Assembly: GCA_964036045.1 (NCBI GenBank)
Contig: OZ038401.1
Coordinates: forward strand, 34,572,910-34,636,909
From: Eutreptiella sp. 'Long Island Sound 2002'
Taxonomy: Eukaryota > Euglenozoa > Euglenophyceae > Eutreptiales > Eutreptiaceae
Length of the DNA: 64,000 nt
Direction: 5' to 3'
The notes beneath the pieces were generated by a model, which saw nothing but the letters and a program-made list of their open reading frames with translations, ran no database searches and had not been told where the DNA came from. Shown here piece by piece: positions 32,400 to 44,589 of this stretch; the first letter of the stretch is position 1; every line of letters begins with the position of its first letter. The position numbers were made by a program, and so were the translations under genes.

Positions 32400-33889
32400 G
32401 GCCCATGTCGGTGTGTTGTCTGACTACCCACGTATGGCGGTCATGTGAGCTATTCATAAAGCGGTGCGCCGTGTGTGTGCAGCGTCACCGTGGTACGCAG
32501 AGCACACTATGCGCGCGGCATGTGCGGTTAGCCATCACCTCACATGCACTCGGAGACAGGCCTGCCAAAAACCTTTTCACTAGGTGAAGGCGAACACAAT
32601 CTGGGACAGGGGGAAGTACACAGACGTAGTAATAGGGGAGGCATACCACCCCGAGGGGTACACACCTGTGTGGTGCCACAATATTGATCTACTATGCCAG
32701 CTGGCTGCAGCATCTGCCTGACCCCTCTATGCCAAACCTAGCCTGAATTCTGTGTGTGTGTGGTTGGGTGGTAGCACCTAGCACAGGATAATTAGCATGC
32801 ACATTGATGGCTTATGGTAGCAGGACGCACGAACTCCTCCATGGAACTATTGAGGTGCGTTACAGGGCGCAAGGGCACGCGATGCATGCGCCGTGCACTC
32901 TTTGACACAGCAAAAGACGTCTAGGGCTGCTCGCGGTTCCTAATGTGTGTGTGTGTGTGTGTGTGTGTGTTTATGTGTGTGTGTGTGTGTGTGATCGCGC
33001 GGCTACGCGCGGTCTATGCTGAACAATGCCACTCCCCCATCCCTGTATGTTGTATGTGCGGACCACGAGCATGTAAGCAATGCTGCAAGGTATACATCGA
33101 CCTCCTCTCCTCAGTGCTAGGGGCAACAAGACTACAGGGGGGCTGATATGACTTAATGACAATGTTTTTTGTTGTGGCCTGACGAGCTGCTTTGACAAGT
33201 GCCCTGTTTGCCTGCTATCGACAGTGGGTTCGGGTTTCTCGATCTCCGTCACGTAGTGTGTGTGTCGGGGGGTATTCCCCCGGGAATAAGGTGATCAGTG
33301 AACTGGCATGTGCTCATATCAAGCTTTCTGACCCTGTTGGCTGTAGTTAACTGACTTCCCGTGTATGTCCCTCCCGTGTATGTCCCTCCCCTTTCAAGCT
33401 GTTGTTAGTCACTTTGTCGTGGTTACTGTTTGAACGCCGGTGGTTGCTAGTCAACGGGTCAACGGAGCCTGAATACACAGTGTGTTTAACCGCTATTGGG
33501 ACCAGAGGTGACCGTTTAGAGACCTTGTTTTTGTTCCCCTGTCCCTTTCCCTCTTGCCCTTTTTCCTTTTTCAATTGGGTCCCGTGAAGCCCATGTTAGG
33601 CACCACCACGCCAGTTTGATGACAGACAACGCATGCGGCTGTTTGTGTTTTGTATGGTGTTCTTGGTCCAAACCAAGGATTGCAGCACGAGGTGCATGGT
33701 GGTCCAACCCGTTGACAATGTCTGCGGATATGTGAAGGACTGGACCTTTATACACACGTGTATGTGTAGCATTTATACCCAACGGGTATGTGGGGGACTA
33801 ATTTGCCGGGCAGTACTCACCGGCTAACGACTGGTTACCCTTGCACTGTGTGGACCCGGCCATTGGATCTCCAGCAAATGGGTATGCGC
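32400..33889. other. No supportable gene; (GT)n microsatellite at 32,944-32,993
   Basis: Scattered short ORFs only. The GT repeat is interrupted once. The upstream Walker A exon of the ABC transporter could lie in or before this stretch, but I could not find it. Confidence 0.55.
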
Positions 33890-33897
33890 TGAATAGC

Positions 33898-34626
33898 AGG
33901 GCTATGCGTTCGCCAAAACTTTGGCGAGCTTGGCGAGTGGACTTGCTTTGGCTTTGGCGAGTAAATTTCCCATAATTCCTAAAGGGGTACTGTGGGAGTG
34001 GTTCTCGGCCAATGGCGCGTAGGGACCGTTGGGTGGAATTATGGGGAATTATGGGGAATTATGGGGAATTATGGGGAATTATGGTTCAACAATGGGCAAT
34101 TATTGGGAATTATGGGACAATTTTGGTTCATCCATGGAGAATTATGGGGAAATTTGGAGAATTATGGGGAATTATGGGGAATTATGGGGAATCATGGGGT
34201 TCTATGGGGAATTATGGGGAATTTTGCTGCTGTTGCTGGTGTCTATCTTATTCCTTTTGTGCTCCTTCCCCACAGACATGTTGCACACGCATCATGAAAC
34301 TTCCCCATACAACCCCACACAACCCCATACAACCCCATTATTCCCCATAATTCCCCATAGAACCCCATAATTCCCCAAAATTTCCCCATAATTCCCCATA
34401 ATTCCCCAAAATTTCCCCATAATTCCCCATAATTCCCCATAGAACCCCATAATTCCCCATAATTCCCCATAATTCCCCATAATTCCCCAAAATTTCCCCA
34501 TAATTCCCCATAATTCCCCATAGAACCCCATAATTCCCCATAATTCCCCATAATTCCCCATAATTCCCCATAATTCCTATCCTTTGGCGAGCAGACGTCG
34601 TCTGGCGCTGGCGAGAGCATAGGCCT
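33898..34626. mobile_element. hAT-like non-autonomous element with inverted 10-mer arrays (copy 1)
   Basis: Ends are AGGGCTATGCGTTCGCC on the left and, inverted, AGGCCTATGCTCTCGCC on the right. Flanking 8-mers TGAATAGC (33,890-33,897) and GGAATAGC (34,627-34,634) differ by one base, consistent with an 8-bp TSD as in hAT elements. Inside, an array of GGGGAATTAT units (about 34,036-34,222) faces an inverted array of ATTCCCCATA units (about 34,338-34,577), so the element can fold into a long hairpin. No transposase is encoded. The second copy is at 44,840-45,923. Confidence 0.82.
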
Positions 34627-34655
34627 GGAATAGCTGTGCTGCTACTTGGTGCTGC

Positions 34656-34694
<39 letters not shown>

Positions 34695-35365
34695 TCGCGC
34701 ACGATTGCGTGGGGTTTCGTGCATCCAATACGGACAGGCACCTCCTTTTTTGCTTGGCCCTGCGGCTGGTGGTGGAGTCTGGTGTCATTGGCGTTACCAG
34801 TGCACTTGGACGGCTTGTGCTGTAATTGTGGTGTGTGACCGGACCCTTGGTGTGGCGGACGGCCTCTCATAGAGATCAGCGATGTCAGTGAGACGTCGCA
34901 CTGAGGTGCTCGCTGGTGGAGAGAGATAACATGGTGAACCCAAGTTGCAGCTCGCCCTGAGCACCAGTCACTGGCTGCCTTTGTGTGTACTGCTAACAGA
35001 TCCCTGCACAGCTTGATGCTGTATGAACACGGTCTACACATGTTGTTAGATCTTTGGTTCTTACAGTGTGTGTTTGTATGTGTGTTTGTACGCTTGAGGA
35101 ACAAGTGGAGGGAAAAGAGGAGGGAGAACATGAGATGAGGAGGGGGATCTGCGTCCCAGAGAAGACGGCAGGTTGGGCGAGAAAGAAGGCTTCAACCCCA
35201 GGTCCCCATCTACTACCTACTGTGTACTGCATGCACATGCACCCGCCCCCCTCACACATACAGAACTATAAAGGACGCGTACCGTCACACATGAAGGTTA
35301 GCACACATACAGGCAGGCATGCACACCCAAGCCCATCAGTCCCCCTGTCCTGCCTTGCCCCACAG
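34627..35365. other. Probable intron with (GT)n microsatellite at 34,656-34,691
   Basis: Lies directly upstream of an ABC-transporter exon and ends in a pyrimidine-rich tract and CACAG acceptor at 35,361-35,365. No coding segment recognised. Confidence 0.5.
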
Positions 35366-37373
35366 CAACCTGCCGGATAAGTTCAACACTCAAGTAGGCG
35401 AGGCAGGGTCGCAGCTCAGTGGTGGGCAGAAGCAGCGTATCGCCATTGCTCGGGCCATCATCAAGAACCCGAAGATCCTGCTTTTGGATGAGGCCACGAG
35501 TGCACTGGACCGTGGGAGCGAAGTGGTTGTCCAGGAGGCCCTCCAGGTGTCTCCGGCCCTTTGCAAGTATCTGGACCTCAAGCCCACAGACCCACACGCC
35601 TTGGTGCAAGTTGGAAAGGATGTCCAGACTCTCTGCCAACTTGACACAAGCACCTATGCAGGGGAACCCCAGTAAAAAAGCAATCTGGCACGAACACATT
35701 TTGCCTGTTTACTTTGGTGACCGCTCTCCTCAACAGCTCCCCACCATGGACAAACCCCCACCCAACCACCCGCACCACAGGACACGTGCAGCATGCCTGC
35801 AGTGTACCTCCAAGCAAACCCAGAGATTCTCAGAGGTGGAGTCCTTTGACTTACTAGGGAGAGTATTTGGCGGGGTACTTGTTCACACGGCTTGATGGTG
35901 TCCAAAACTCAGGATCCTTAAGACCAGTGGTAAATTTTTGGCAAGGGCCAAGAAGAAGGAGTGGAAACAGGGAAAGGGTCATGAGAGGCAAGGAAAAGCA
36001 GGGAGCAAACAGGCAGTGTCATGTTGTGCTCAAGGTTGATCTTGATTTTTTGTTTGCCCCTTGTTATGATGTTGGATTTCATCCTCATTTTATATTAAAT
36101 TTTCACCAGCATGAAAATGTTTGGTTGGAGCAAGCACCGCCTTCAAGAAAGTGTTCATTGTTTTCCATTCCGTTGCATCATGTGCCTCAAGAATCGTGCA
36201 GCCAACAATTGTGGCATGTCGCATGAGGCGGACTGCTGCGCTTTGTGAGCCATTGTATGTGCTTCGCCTGGCTTTGCTTTGCGGTTCCTTTTATTTTCTC
36301 CGCATTTCGATCCTCTAGTTGCAACTGTGTGCACTCCTATACTTTTTGTCTCTCCTGGTGATCTGTGGCCAAATGGTGCTTCGTGGCAGATACAAAATTG
36401 GCCTGCGTTGTATAATGGCTGTTTGTACCTCAGTGGGCAAGGACAATTTGAGTGTTGTTCACATTGACGTTGCATGGTACACAGTAATCCTGACCATTTT
36501 GCGATTAGTCCCCGACATGACAAAGGGTTTGGGGATCTTGCTAACATGATGTGGCTGTAGAAGGGGAGCATCGTGGCAAAAGTGCTTTGCAGTTGATGAT
36601 GTTGATTGCATGTTGTATTGTTGCCTCAATTTCTTCTGGCATTTGGACCAGAGTGATACAAGTTCTTCAGATGAGCGCAGTACCGCAAAACATGAAGGGT
36701 CTTTGCCAAGAGATCCATGTGCACCCCCCCTTGTTGACTGTGAACTTGTGAACTGATTCCATGCCCACTTGCGCTAGACAGCATCTTTTTCTTGGCCTTT
36801 GTTTTGGCCGTGTTGTTGTGAGTGCACTACTTGCTGCGACCTGGACTGATCCCGTTTGGTATGGAAGGGAGGGGGGAAGCACATGCCGATGTCCATGCTG
36901 GCATGTTTTTTGGATTGCATTGCTACATGACCAATATAGTTGGGCTTCTGTAGGGTTGATGGGTGCGGATGCTGTGAGAACGATTCCCTGGCATGGACCG
37001 AACGCATGTCGAAGCTTTGCCCGCCCCCCTGGGTAATTTTGAAGGACATGTTACTTCACTTGTTGTTTGCCTTTATTGGTTCAAGTGCCTTAGGTATCTG
37101 ACAACCGCCAGGTGGTATGTTACAAACTGCAGGCTTGTGAGTGTCATCTCAATACATGTCGCAAAGGAGCTGACTGAGACTGTTACAAACTGGTTGCTTC
37201 TTACAGAATGTCATGCGGGGCAGAACAGTTCTGACCATTGCACACCGACTGGTGACCATTATGGATGCCGATAATATTTGCTTTATTCAGCCCCGTGACC
37301 CAACTGCCCCACCAAACAGCCCAGAGGCGTTTTCCCGAGTGCTTGAGCATGGCACACATGACGAATTGATGAG
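35366..37373 (+). CDS. ABC transporter nucleotide-binding domain, two exons (partial gene)
   Basis: Exon 1 (35,366-35,546) reads [20 protein letters not shown] and continues with the rest of the signature motif ([15 protein letters not shown]), Walker B ([13 protein letters not shown]) and VQEALQ. Exon 2 (37,207-37,373) continues with [15 protein letters not shown], supplying the H-loop histidine, and [12 protein letters not shown]. The join is phase 0 with consensus sites CAG/GTGTCT and TTACAG/AAT; the 1,660-bp intron (35,547-37,206) holds nothing I recognise. A donor GAG/GTATCT follows exon 2. The sequence fits an ABCB-type (multidrug resistance/half-transporter) ATPase that couples ATP hydrolysis to membrane transport. 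Walker A and the membrane domain lie upstream in exons I could not locate. No disabling change is seen in either exon, so this is the best host-gene candidate in the window. Confidence 0.88.
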
Positions 37374-38800
37374 GTATCTTACTGTAGCGCGATGCACCAC
37401 AAGCATTGCACATTGCACCACCCTCGGTTTGCGCTGCTGTGCTGGTCTGGGAGTGTTGAGGTGTAGTGCATTGTGTCATGTGTGTTGTGGTGTGGGGACG
37501 CTCTATGGTGTTGGTTTGTGCAGTATTTTGCCATCTGCTGCTCCGGGTGGTTGTGCAGTACTGTTCTGTGTGCCGTAGTGCAATGTGGCGTTGTACTGCC
37601 TGCCTTGGCCATGCCATTGACCACCAGTGGACAAAGTAGGACACCGCCCACAACATGTTGCAGAGCAACTCAAGTTGTGCGGATTTTCTCATACCACCGC
37701 TGAGGATCGGTTTCTCTTTGTCTAAGGGTTTTTGAACATTGTATGAAAACAGGAGCAGAAGTGTTGTGCACTTCAAGAAACCCACCGAATTGAACCACAC
37801 CACACACCCACTGTGCTGCACTGACACCACACCTCACATCATACACCGTACACATCAACCATCACAACACCCGATCTTGCAGCACCCTGCACTACCTCAT
37901 CGCGTCACTGGTGTGGTCAGGTAATACTGTCATGGCGTCCAAATGCCGACACGTCCAGCCAGCTACACACAGAGTCCAGACAGGTTTGGGCCTAAGGAGC
38001 AGAGGCCTGCCCCTTAAAAGCTTTCAGCTAGCCACTTTGGGCTGAAGTACAGATGGTCCTGTCTGAACGGTGGTGCATGGACTCAGGCCAGAGTGAGCGG
38101 GGCATCAGAGGCCCCCAGAGTCCAAAACCATTTCAAGTCCAGTTGACCTTGAGGTGCGCATGCACATAGATCAGCCATGCCAGCACCTCTGTGCTAGGGG
38201 CTCTTACCGAGCTGGGTGTGCACTAGGCACCTTTTTAGGCCTAAAGCCCCTGAGTGCTACCCCAGACACTATCCAACACTTCCTCATCTGGTTATGTAGC
38301 CATGGGAGTCCTCCCCACATTCAACACCTCAGGACAGCTAGGGTCACACAGCCATTTCACCTCTCTTTGGGAGTTTGCTTTGGGGACCCCGATGCAGCAG
38401 GGGTTACCACCGTCGACGCCCCTTTTGTGGTAAATGGAAAGGAAGTTATTGTGCCGACATTGTTGTGCATGAGCACGTTTCCTGTGGAATTTGAATCGGT
38501 TGAGCTCAGGAGGGATGGTTTTGGGGTGGATTTGGCTGGTAGGGTTGGAATTTCCACGTGCGCTTTGGACACGGCTAGGACACCTGCCCACTAGTGGCAC
38601 CCCAAGTCACAACGCACTAGCATGGTCCGGTGGCTAGTAATGGCTAAGAATAAATTCACATGGGTGTGCAGATGGACGCGGCAATGAGAGCCGCTTGGAA
38701 GCTGGTCAACCGATGCCATTGGAGGGTAGAAAGGGAAGATATGTTGCCTCAGCAACCCTGTCTTTCCGTCGCGCTGGGTCGCAACGGGGGGCAGTCCTGT
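37374..38800. other. Probable intron or 3' region; no recognised gene
   Basis: An open frame at 38,154-38,594 (+) includes GVTTVDAPFVVNGKEVIVPT, which looks mildly coding, but I cannot assign it. Confidence 0.35.
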
Positions 38801-38810
38801 GGGCGAGGGC

Positions 38811-39670
38811 TTAGGCTAACGCCCTAACCCTTACCCACAGGCCCTTCCCGGACCCATGAGCATCCAGACAGGCACCTCCACCGTTTGGGGCGTACCGCGT
38901 GGACCAGACGTTGCGAGGCCCGCTCCATGGCCACACCGAACACCATTGGGAGGTGTCCCGGGATGCCCGTGCCAGACATCGCCACGACGTCCGTGATGAT
39001 GGCCGCCATGCGCTGGGCCGCGAGGATCCCGTCAATGAGGGTGCCCAGGCGTGCCCCTTGCAGGTGGTAGGAGTACTATAGGGGGCACCCCGAGCCCGTT
39101 GCAAAGGCGGCATCCACGCCCCTGGCCGCTCGATGAGTAGGTGCCCAAGCACCACTGGCGCCATTGCTCGAAGGTCCCCTAGCGGGAAATTGAAATCCCT
39201 GCCGATGAGGAGGGATTCGTTCCCCAACCGCGCTGCATATTGGAGCATCGAGGCCCAAACCTCCGCACTGAGCTCCGGTTTGCTCTTTACCCCATACACA
39301 GACGGAAGCTGCAGTGTTGTGTTGCCTGTGTCCACCGCGACACGGACATGCAAGAACTTGGCAGACAGCCACAGGTCTCAAGCCAGCCGATCGAGCTCCC
39401 GCTTCTTTGGCAGTTTTGCCGCCTCCGCCGCGTGTCCGGCGCGCACGAGCACCACGACGCCCCTCGCCAGAATGTCCTCGCTCCCCCGCCCCCGCGACTC
39501 CAAAGGCGTCCGCTAGAAAACCACCCACCTTGCCACCCCCGCTGGCGCAAAGCCCCCCGGAGGACCCTCGGTCGTGACACGCACAGCTTGGTCTATGTCC
39601 ACGTCCCACGATGTCACATGGTCCATGTGCAAGCGCAGTGATGTTGTGTTTATGATGGCCGCCCGTGGCA
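38811..39670 (-). pseudogene. LINE relic: endonuclease domain fragment
   Basis: On the minus strand INTTSLRLHMDHVTSWDVDI (about 39,650), GVVVLVRAGHAAEAAKLPK (about 39,430), FLHVRVAV, YAARLGNESLLIGRDFNFP and APVVLGHLLIERPG match the endonuclease of the LINE at 48.6-54.7 kb almost word for word. The copy has TAG and TGA stops at tryptophan positions and several frameshifts, including loss of frame after LIERPG. It contains only the EN part. Confidence 0.8.
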
Positions 39671-39959
39671 GCCCAGTTGGAGGTGAATGTCGCCGCTTAG
39701 CAAAACATGTTGTTGTGATGCGACGTGTGCTCAGCTTTCCCCACACATAACCCCTAGGCCGGTGAGCTGCGTTCCCGCGCGAAGTCATGTGGGGTGGGAA
39801 ATCAACCCCTTCCCCCCCCTCCCCTGCCTCCCTCCACAGTGGCGGCTCATTTTAGCCGCATTTCGGCATACTTGGTGGCAGCGCGGCAACCGCCGTGGGG
39901 CTCCCCTAGTTATACTTCACCACCTCCCTCACCCTCTCCCCGCCACTACAGGAGGCGGC

Positions 39960-41015
39960 ATGGCTTCCATGAAGGGAGGCTCCCACGGCCATCCCGGCGG
40001 CGTCCCGACTTTGGGGCAGCATTAGCCGTGCCCGCAGTGCCCTGGGGAGTGGCCCATTGCCTAACTATGAGGATGACATCATTTGACACGAGCGAGAGCC
40101 TCTACCACCAACGAATCATGCTGTTCTGGAGGCTGTTGGGCTGCGGGGGAGGCGGGACACTCACCGGAGGGCTGGTGATGATGCAATCAGATGAGGACCA
40201 CTGCTGGTCACTGTTGACGCAAGGCCAGCGGCGCCCTTGGAGGGGTTAGCGGAACTACGTTCGTTTGCACTACTTTCCACCACCCGGCCTAGGCATGGCG
40301 CCACCGTGCCACCGTGCCTTGCGTGCAAACACGGGGGTGCGGAGCTCTGCTGTTAGTAGGCCCACCGAAGGCACTGCATCAGCGTGACACAATAGCAGAC
40401 ACCGGGGCGCGCATTGCGGGCATGGTTGCGGCTAGCCCCGCCGAGGGGGGAAGCCTGGCGGCAAGATGCGCCATCAGGTGCCACTCAAGCCCGCGAAAAG
40501 GCGGAAGCACCGACCTCGGCGCACGAGCAGCCGCCGCAATGGCAGCCGCATGTGCTCACCTGAGTTGGAGCATATGACGGCGGCAACGCAGCCGATGAGC
40601 CACCGAGGACGCGGCCCGATTACCGGCGATCAACGCTGCTGGGCAATCACGTGCGCAAGCGGTCACCGACACAGAAACATGCGACACAATAGGCGCCCGC
40701 AGGTCACCAGTGCGGGCACTCGCCGTGTGTGCCACGCCCCCCCCCCCCTGCTCTAGGTAGTGGGTGCACAGCCTGAGCGGCTCTGAGTTGCAGATGGACA
40801 TTTGCGCCCCCCCCCCCCCCACACCCGGCGGGGATGCTCTTTAGCTAGTCCAGCGCCTACTTTAGCAACTGTCCCCTAGTGCGGAGGGGAAGCGTGATGC
40901 CACACAGCCACAAGCGCTAGTAGCACACACCCACCTGAGCCTTAAAGTCCACAGCCAACTCGACGAAAGTGACGTTTTCCAAGCCAGGGAACCACGTGAG
41001 GCTCGGTGCGGGTTA
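39960..41015 (-). pseudogene. LINE relic: C-terminal fragments
   Basis: Minus-strand TPPGWPWEPPF near 39,985-40,015 matches PPPGWPWEASF of the full LINE. LTWFPGLENVTFVELAVDF (about 40,945-41,005) and GITLPLRTRGQLLK (about 40,862-40,905) match its last 55 residues, with an in-frame TAG between them. These are pieces of at least one 3' LINE end, separate from the endonuclease relic because their order is inverted relative to the intact element. Confidence 0.7.
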
Positions 41016-43580
41016 GTGGGAGTATTTGGGTTGGGTTGCGGGTTTTCTTGGGGGTTAGTCGGGGGGTTAGCCGGCTTCGTTGGGGCGGGGCTTGGTGGTG
41101 GGCGTCTTGCCCTTGCGCACCTTTTGGAGGTGCGCCTCCGCGGCTTCGGCCGTGCCGAAGATGAGGTGGCGCTCCACCTCATAGAGCTTGGGGTTGCTTG
41201 GGTATCTCACCCAAACAACCCCGCTATTGTGGGTGTAGACACCGGTGACGGTGCCCACCTCTACCCCGCCGCCGCACGGGACGCGGGCAGGGGTTCCCAC
41301 GAGGGGATCGGGGTCCCCCCCCCCCCCACCTTCTTCACCCCCCCCCCCCGCTTCTTTCCCACCCTCCTCCGCCTTCTTCTCCCGCCCCTTCTCCTTTGAG
41401 GCGGGGACTTAAGGGGGGGGGTTCCTATTCAGGGGGGGGGGGGGCTGTCTTCGCCGGAGGAGGACAAAGAAGAAAAGGCGGGGTTTGCCGGACTCGTTGT
41501 CCGAGTCCGACTCGAACCGCTTCCGCTTTTATGTGGGGGGGACTTTGCCACCTTTGCCTCTCTTTGGGGGGGGGGCTTAGGCTTGGAGCAGGGGGGGGGT
41601 TGGGATGGTGGTGGTGCTTGCCCCGTCCCTTTCTTCCTTTACCTCCCTTGCCTCCCCACCTCCCATCCCCCGCCAAAGCCCCGCATCCTCACACCTCAAC
41701 CACCCTACCTCCCCCAAGTGTGCCCATGAAGTGGGCTCCTAGGGCCTCGAGGGGCCCCACAGCTGTGAGCACTGGCCGCCGTGCTCCCATTCCTTCAAGC
41801 CGCGGAGCACGGCCAGCCCAAGTGCGGGGTCTTGGGCGAGAGCTTGTGGAGCCCCCCCAACCCCACGCTTCGCTTCCCGTCCTTGTCGCTCCAAACGACA
41901 CGGACGGGGCGCATTTTGTCCCCGCAGACCGCCACGTCCTTGAACTGCAACAAAACAGGCGGTGGCCGTGGTCCGGGGGACAAACTGAATTTTTGGGACG
42001 ACTTTTTTTTTTTAGATTTTTTCTTTTAAATTTTAACGTTAATTTACAATTTCGGAGGCGCCGATCGAAATTTTAAATATTAAACCAAAATTTTTCGACG
42101 ATGTGTCCGAAAAATTAAACACACACAAACACACACATACACACACATACCTTCTCAAAAGTCTCCCGGAGGCCTGCCGCGTTGGGTTGGGTCGCGGGAA
42201 AGTGTGGACCGTAGCGGCCGTATAGTCATTGCCTCGCCGGGTCATTAACTCGGAGAGGTGGCGGAGCCCCGTCTTTGTGACAGTGAGGTCCATGAGGAGC
42301 CCAATAAAATCGGTCGAGGGACAGGGGGAGGCGTATTGTTTCACCGCCTCTACTTGCTCAGTACGAATAAGGCAGGGGTAGCCAACGTCCGTGGCCTCCG
42401 ACCATCAGGCCCGGGCCAAGGGAGAGGAAGCCACCCACTCACCAAGGAGTTGGGAGACCAAAGAGTCCCGCAAACTCTTGGCTCCACTCAAACGCACAAG
42501 CGTCATGCTAAGCTCGAGAATAGTGTCTCGAGGGAAAGGCATAACAAGTGCTACACAAGAGAAAAGGGGGTATGGAGTGGGGTTGGCGGTGAGCACAAAG
42601 AAGAGGACAAAGGGTTGGACACCGAACCCTTACGCAATCCAACATCTCTACAAACCCATTGGGCAACATTCTACCACATTAAACCCCCTCAAGACCCTAG
42701 CATACGCATGCAATTAACGGCACAAATAGTTTAAAATCTAGAAAATACCAGGTATTCTCGTTTAACATGTTAAGATTTATCGGTTTAACATTTAACACGC
42801 TTCAAAAATTGAAATTGAAAATTTAACATATTGGATTTAACGTGGGTCTCTAGAGATGCCTCGGGCCCTCACCCCATCCGTGAGGCACCGGCGGCCCAAG
42901 CAGCTGCAACACCCAGCCGGGCGCTGGAGCAGCGCCCACGGGTTGCGCTCCTCACCTATAGACAACAGTAACCCCCCATCCCCGGCGCATTATGGGACCC
43001 CCCGGCGCATTCTGCGACCCCCGGATCACACCGACGTAGCATTTTCGCCCTTTTTCGCCCCCCCCCACCCCCGAGAAGGCAGGGGTGAGGCAGCCACTTC
43101 TGATTTTGCTCCCCTTTGTTGGTGAACACTTCTTATTTTTCTCCCCTTTTTTGATGATCCCCGAGAATGCAACTTTGCCTCCCACTTCTTTTCTTTTCTT
43201 TTTTTTTTTTAACTCCTACGCTTTGCTCGCCGCCTTTTGACGTGTTCGATGAGCTCCGCAAGACCCCTTTTCGTCCACAGAAGCGGAATGAAAGGCATGT
43301 CGTTGAGGTGGAGGATGGTACTTTGCTGGGATTTGCAGCTTTCAAAGATTTGCAAGTTTTGATGGAAGAACATGCACAGGTAGAAGTTCCTCTGGAGGTT
43401 TGAGATTTGTGGGTTGTCTCCAAGAGGGCAACCGGTGACGGCGACATCGGGTTTGTGTATGGTGTTGCATTGGAGGATGAGGAAGAGGCCACTGATGAAG
43501 AGGATCCAGATAGGGTGGGCGAAGTTGCTAGTCGCTCTTCTTTTGACCATCCTAACCTAGCGGTAGGGCGCCGGCCGGCT
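41016..43580 (-). other. Possible degraded minus-strand coding segments; no firm gene
   Basis: Minus-strand fragments such as VGTVTGVYTHNSGVVWVRYP (about 41,200-41,265), FKDVAVCGDKMRPVRVVWSD (about 41,880-41,945) and GLLMDLTVTKTGLRHLSELM (about 42,245-42,310) look protein-like and might be exons of one gene or element read toward lower coordinates. G, C and T homopolymers and AT-rich stretches (42.0-42.1, 42.73-42.84 kb) break them up. I cannot join them or name a family. Confidence 0.3.
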
Positions 43581-43599
43581 GTCAGCTGCCGGTGGCTGG

Positions 43600-43845
43600 C
43601 GAGCCGCACCAGCGTGCACACATGCCTCGCATCCTAAAGAGCGTGCACTGTCGCGCACCACCCGCCGCTAGCGCCATCCATAGGTGCCCCTCGTGGTGCC
43701 GAGAGCAGCAATGTTGCACCCCCCTGTGCCCCCGGCACGACGTGCTCGCGCGGGCCCTGTGCTCAGCGCACAGGGACTGCATGGGGCGCTGTTGCTCCAC
43801 CCTCCTCGACCCCGCACGCTGCGCCGGCAACATGACCCCCTCCCC
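43600..43845 (-). pseudogene. B-box-like Cys/His motif relic
   Basis: Minus strand: SLCAEHRARASTSCRGHRG followed by VQHCCSRHHEGH. The motif C-x2-H ... C ... HCC-x3-H-x-GH matches the two plus-strand copies at 55.1 and 55.9 kb; here one cysteine pair is lost (STSC). It recalls a B-box zinc finger. Context is otherwise degenerate. Confidence 0.45.
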
Positions 43846-44589
43846 CAAGGGAGGGGGGGGGGGGGGCAACTATGAGGAGGAGTCCGGGCGGCACCTCGGC
43901 GCCCACAGGGCGCTCTAGGAGACCAAGACGGGGCCACGGGAGAGCAAAGGGGGCGGATACCTGACCCTGGCCTGAGTCCTTCTGTCACGCTGCGACACCA
44001 GGGGCGGGCGGGGGGCTTGGGGGGGGGGGGGGCTATGGGTAGACAACAAGTTGCGGTGAACCCTCCGCACTTGACTATGTGCTGAATGATGTAGGGGCAG
44101 ACACACCATTTTGTGAGCGACAGTGGGTATGGTCCACCCAATCTACCCCTCTAGAGAGTACACTGATGTTGGTTGCCTCTGCTATGTTGTCAAGTACCAG
44201 CTGGTATTTGTTCGCTACATACAAAGCACACATGTCCAGTCTGCAAAGGTTACGTCTGCACAGCCACTTTAAGCATCAAAAAAGGAAAAAGCACATTGTG
44301 GGAACCCTCGGAACATCAGCATTTGCTGTGTAATGCATACACACGGGCAATAAAAAGGGCAGATGTTGATAGTAACCTGGGGCCATGGGCATGATAGTAA
44401 CCTGGGATGCCGGATACAGCATCCACCCTTTCAGCGGAACCCACTACTCTGGATGATCCGAGCCTGCTTCCATATCCATGATTGGAGTTTATCTACCCCT
44501 GTGCACGGTCACATGATATATGTGGTATTTCACGTTCATTTGTTCTGTGTGTATGTCGGTCGGACCGAGTGTGCGTTAGTTTAGCGGCT

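Noticed and set aside
41396-42076. 226-codon plus-strand ORF rich in G and P
   Set aside because: Created by G and C homopolymers; no motif, and the opposite strand looks slightly more protein-like.
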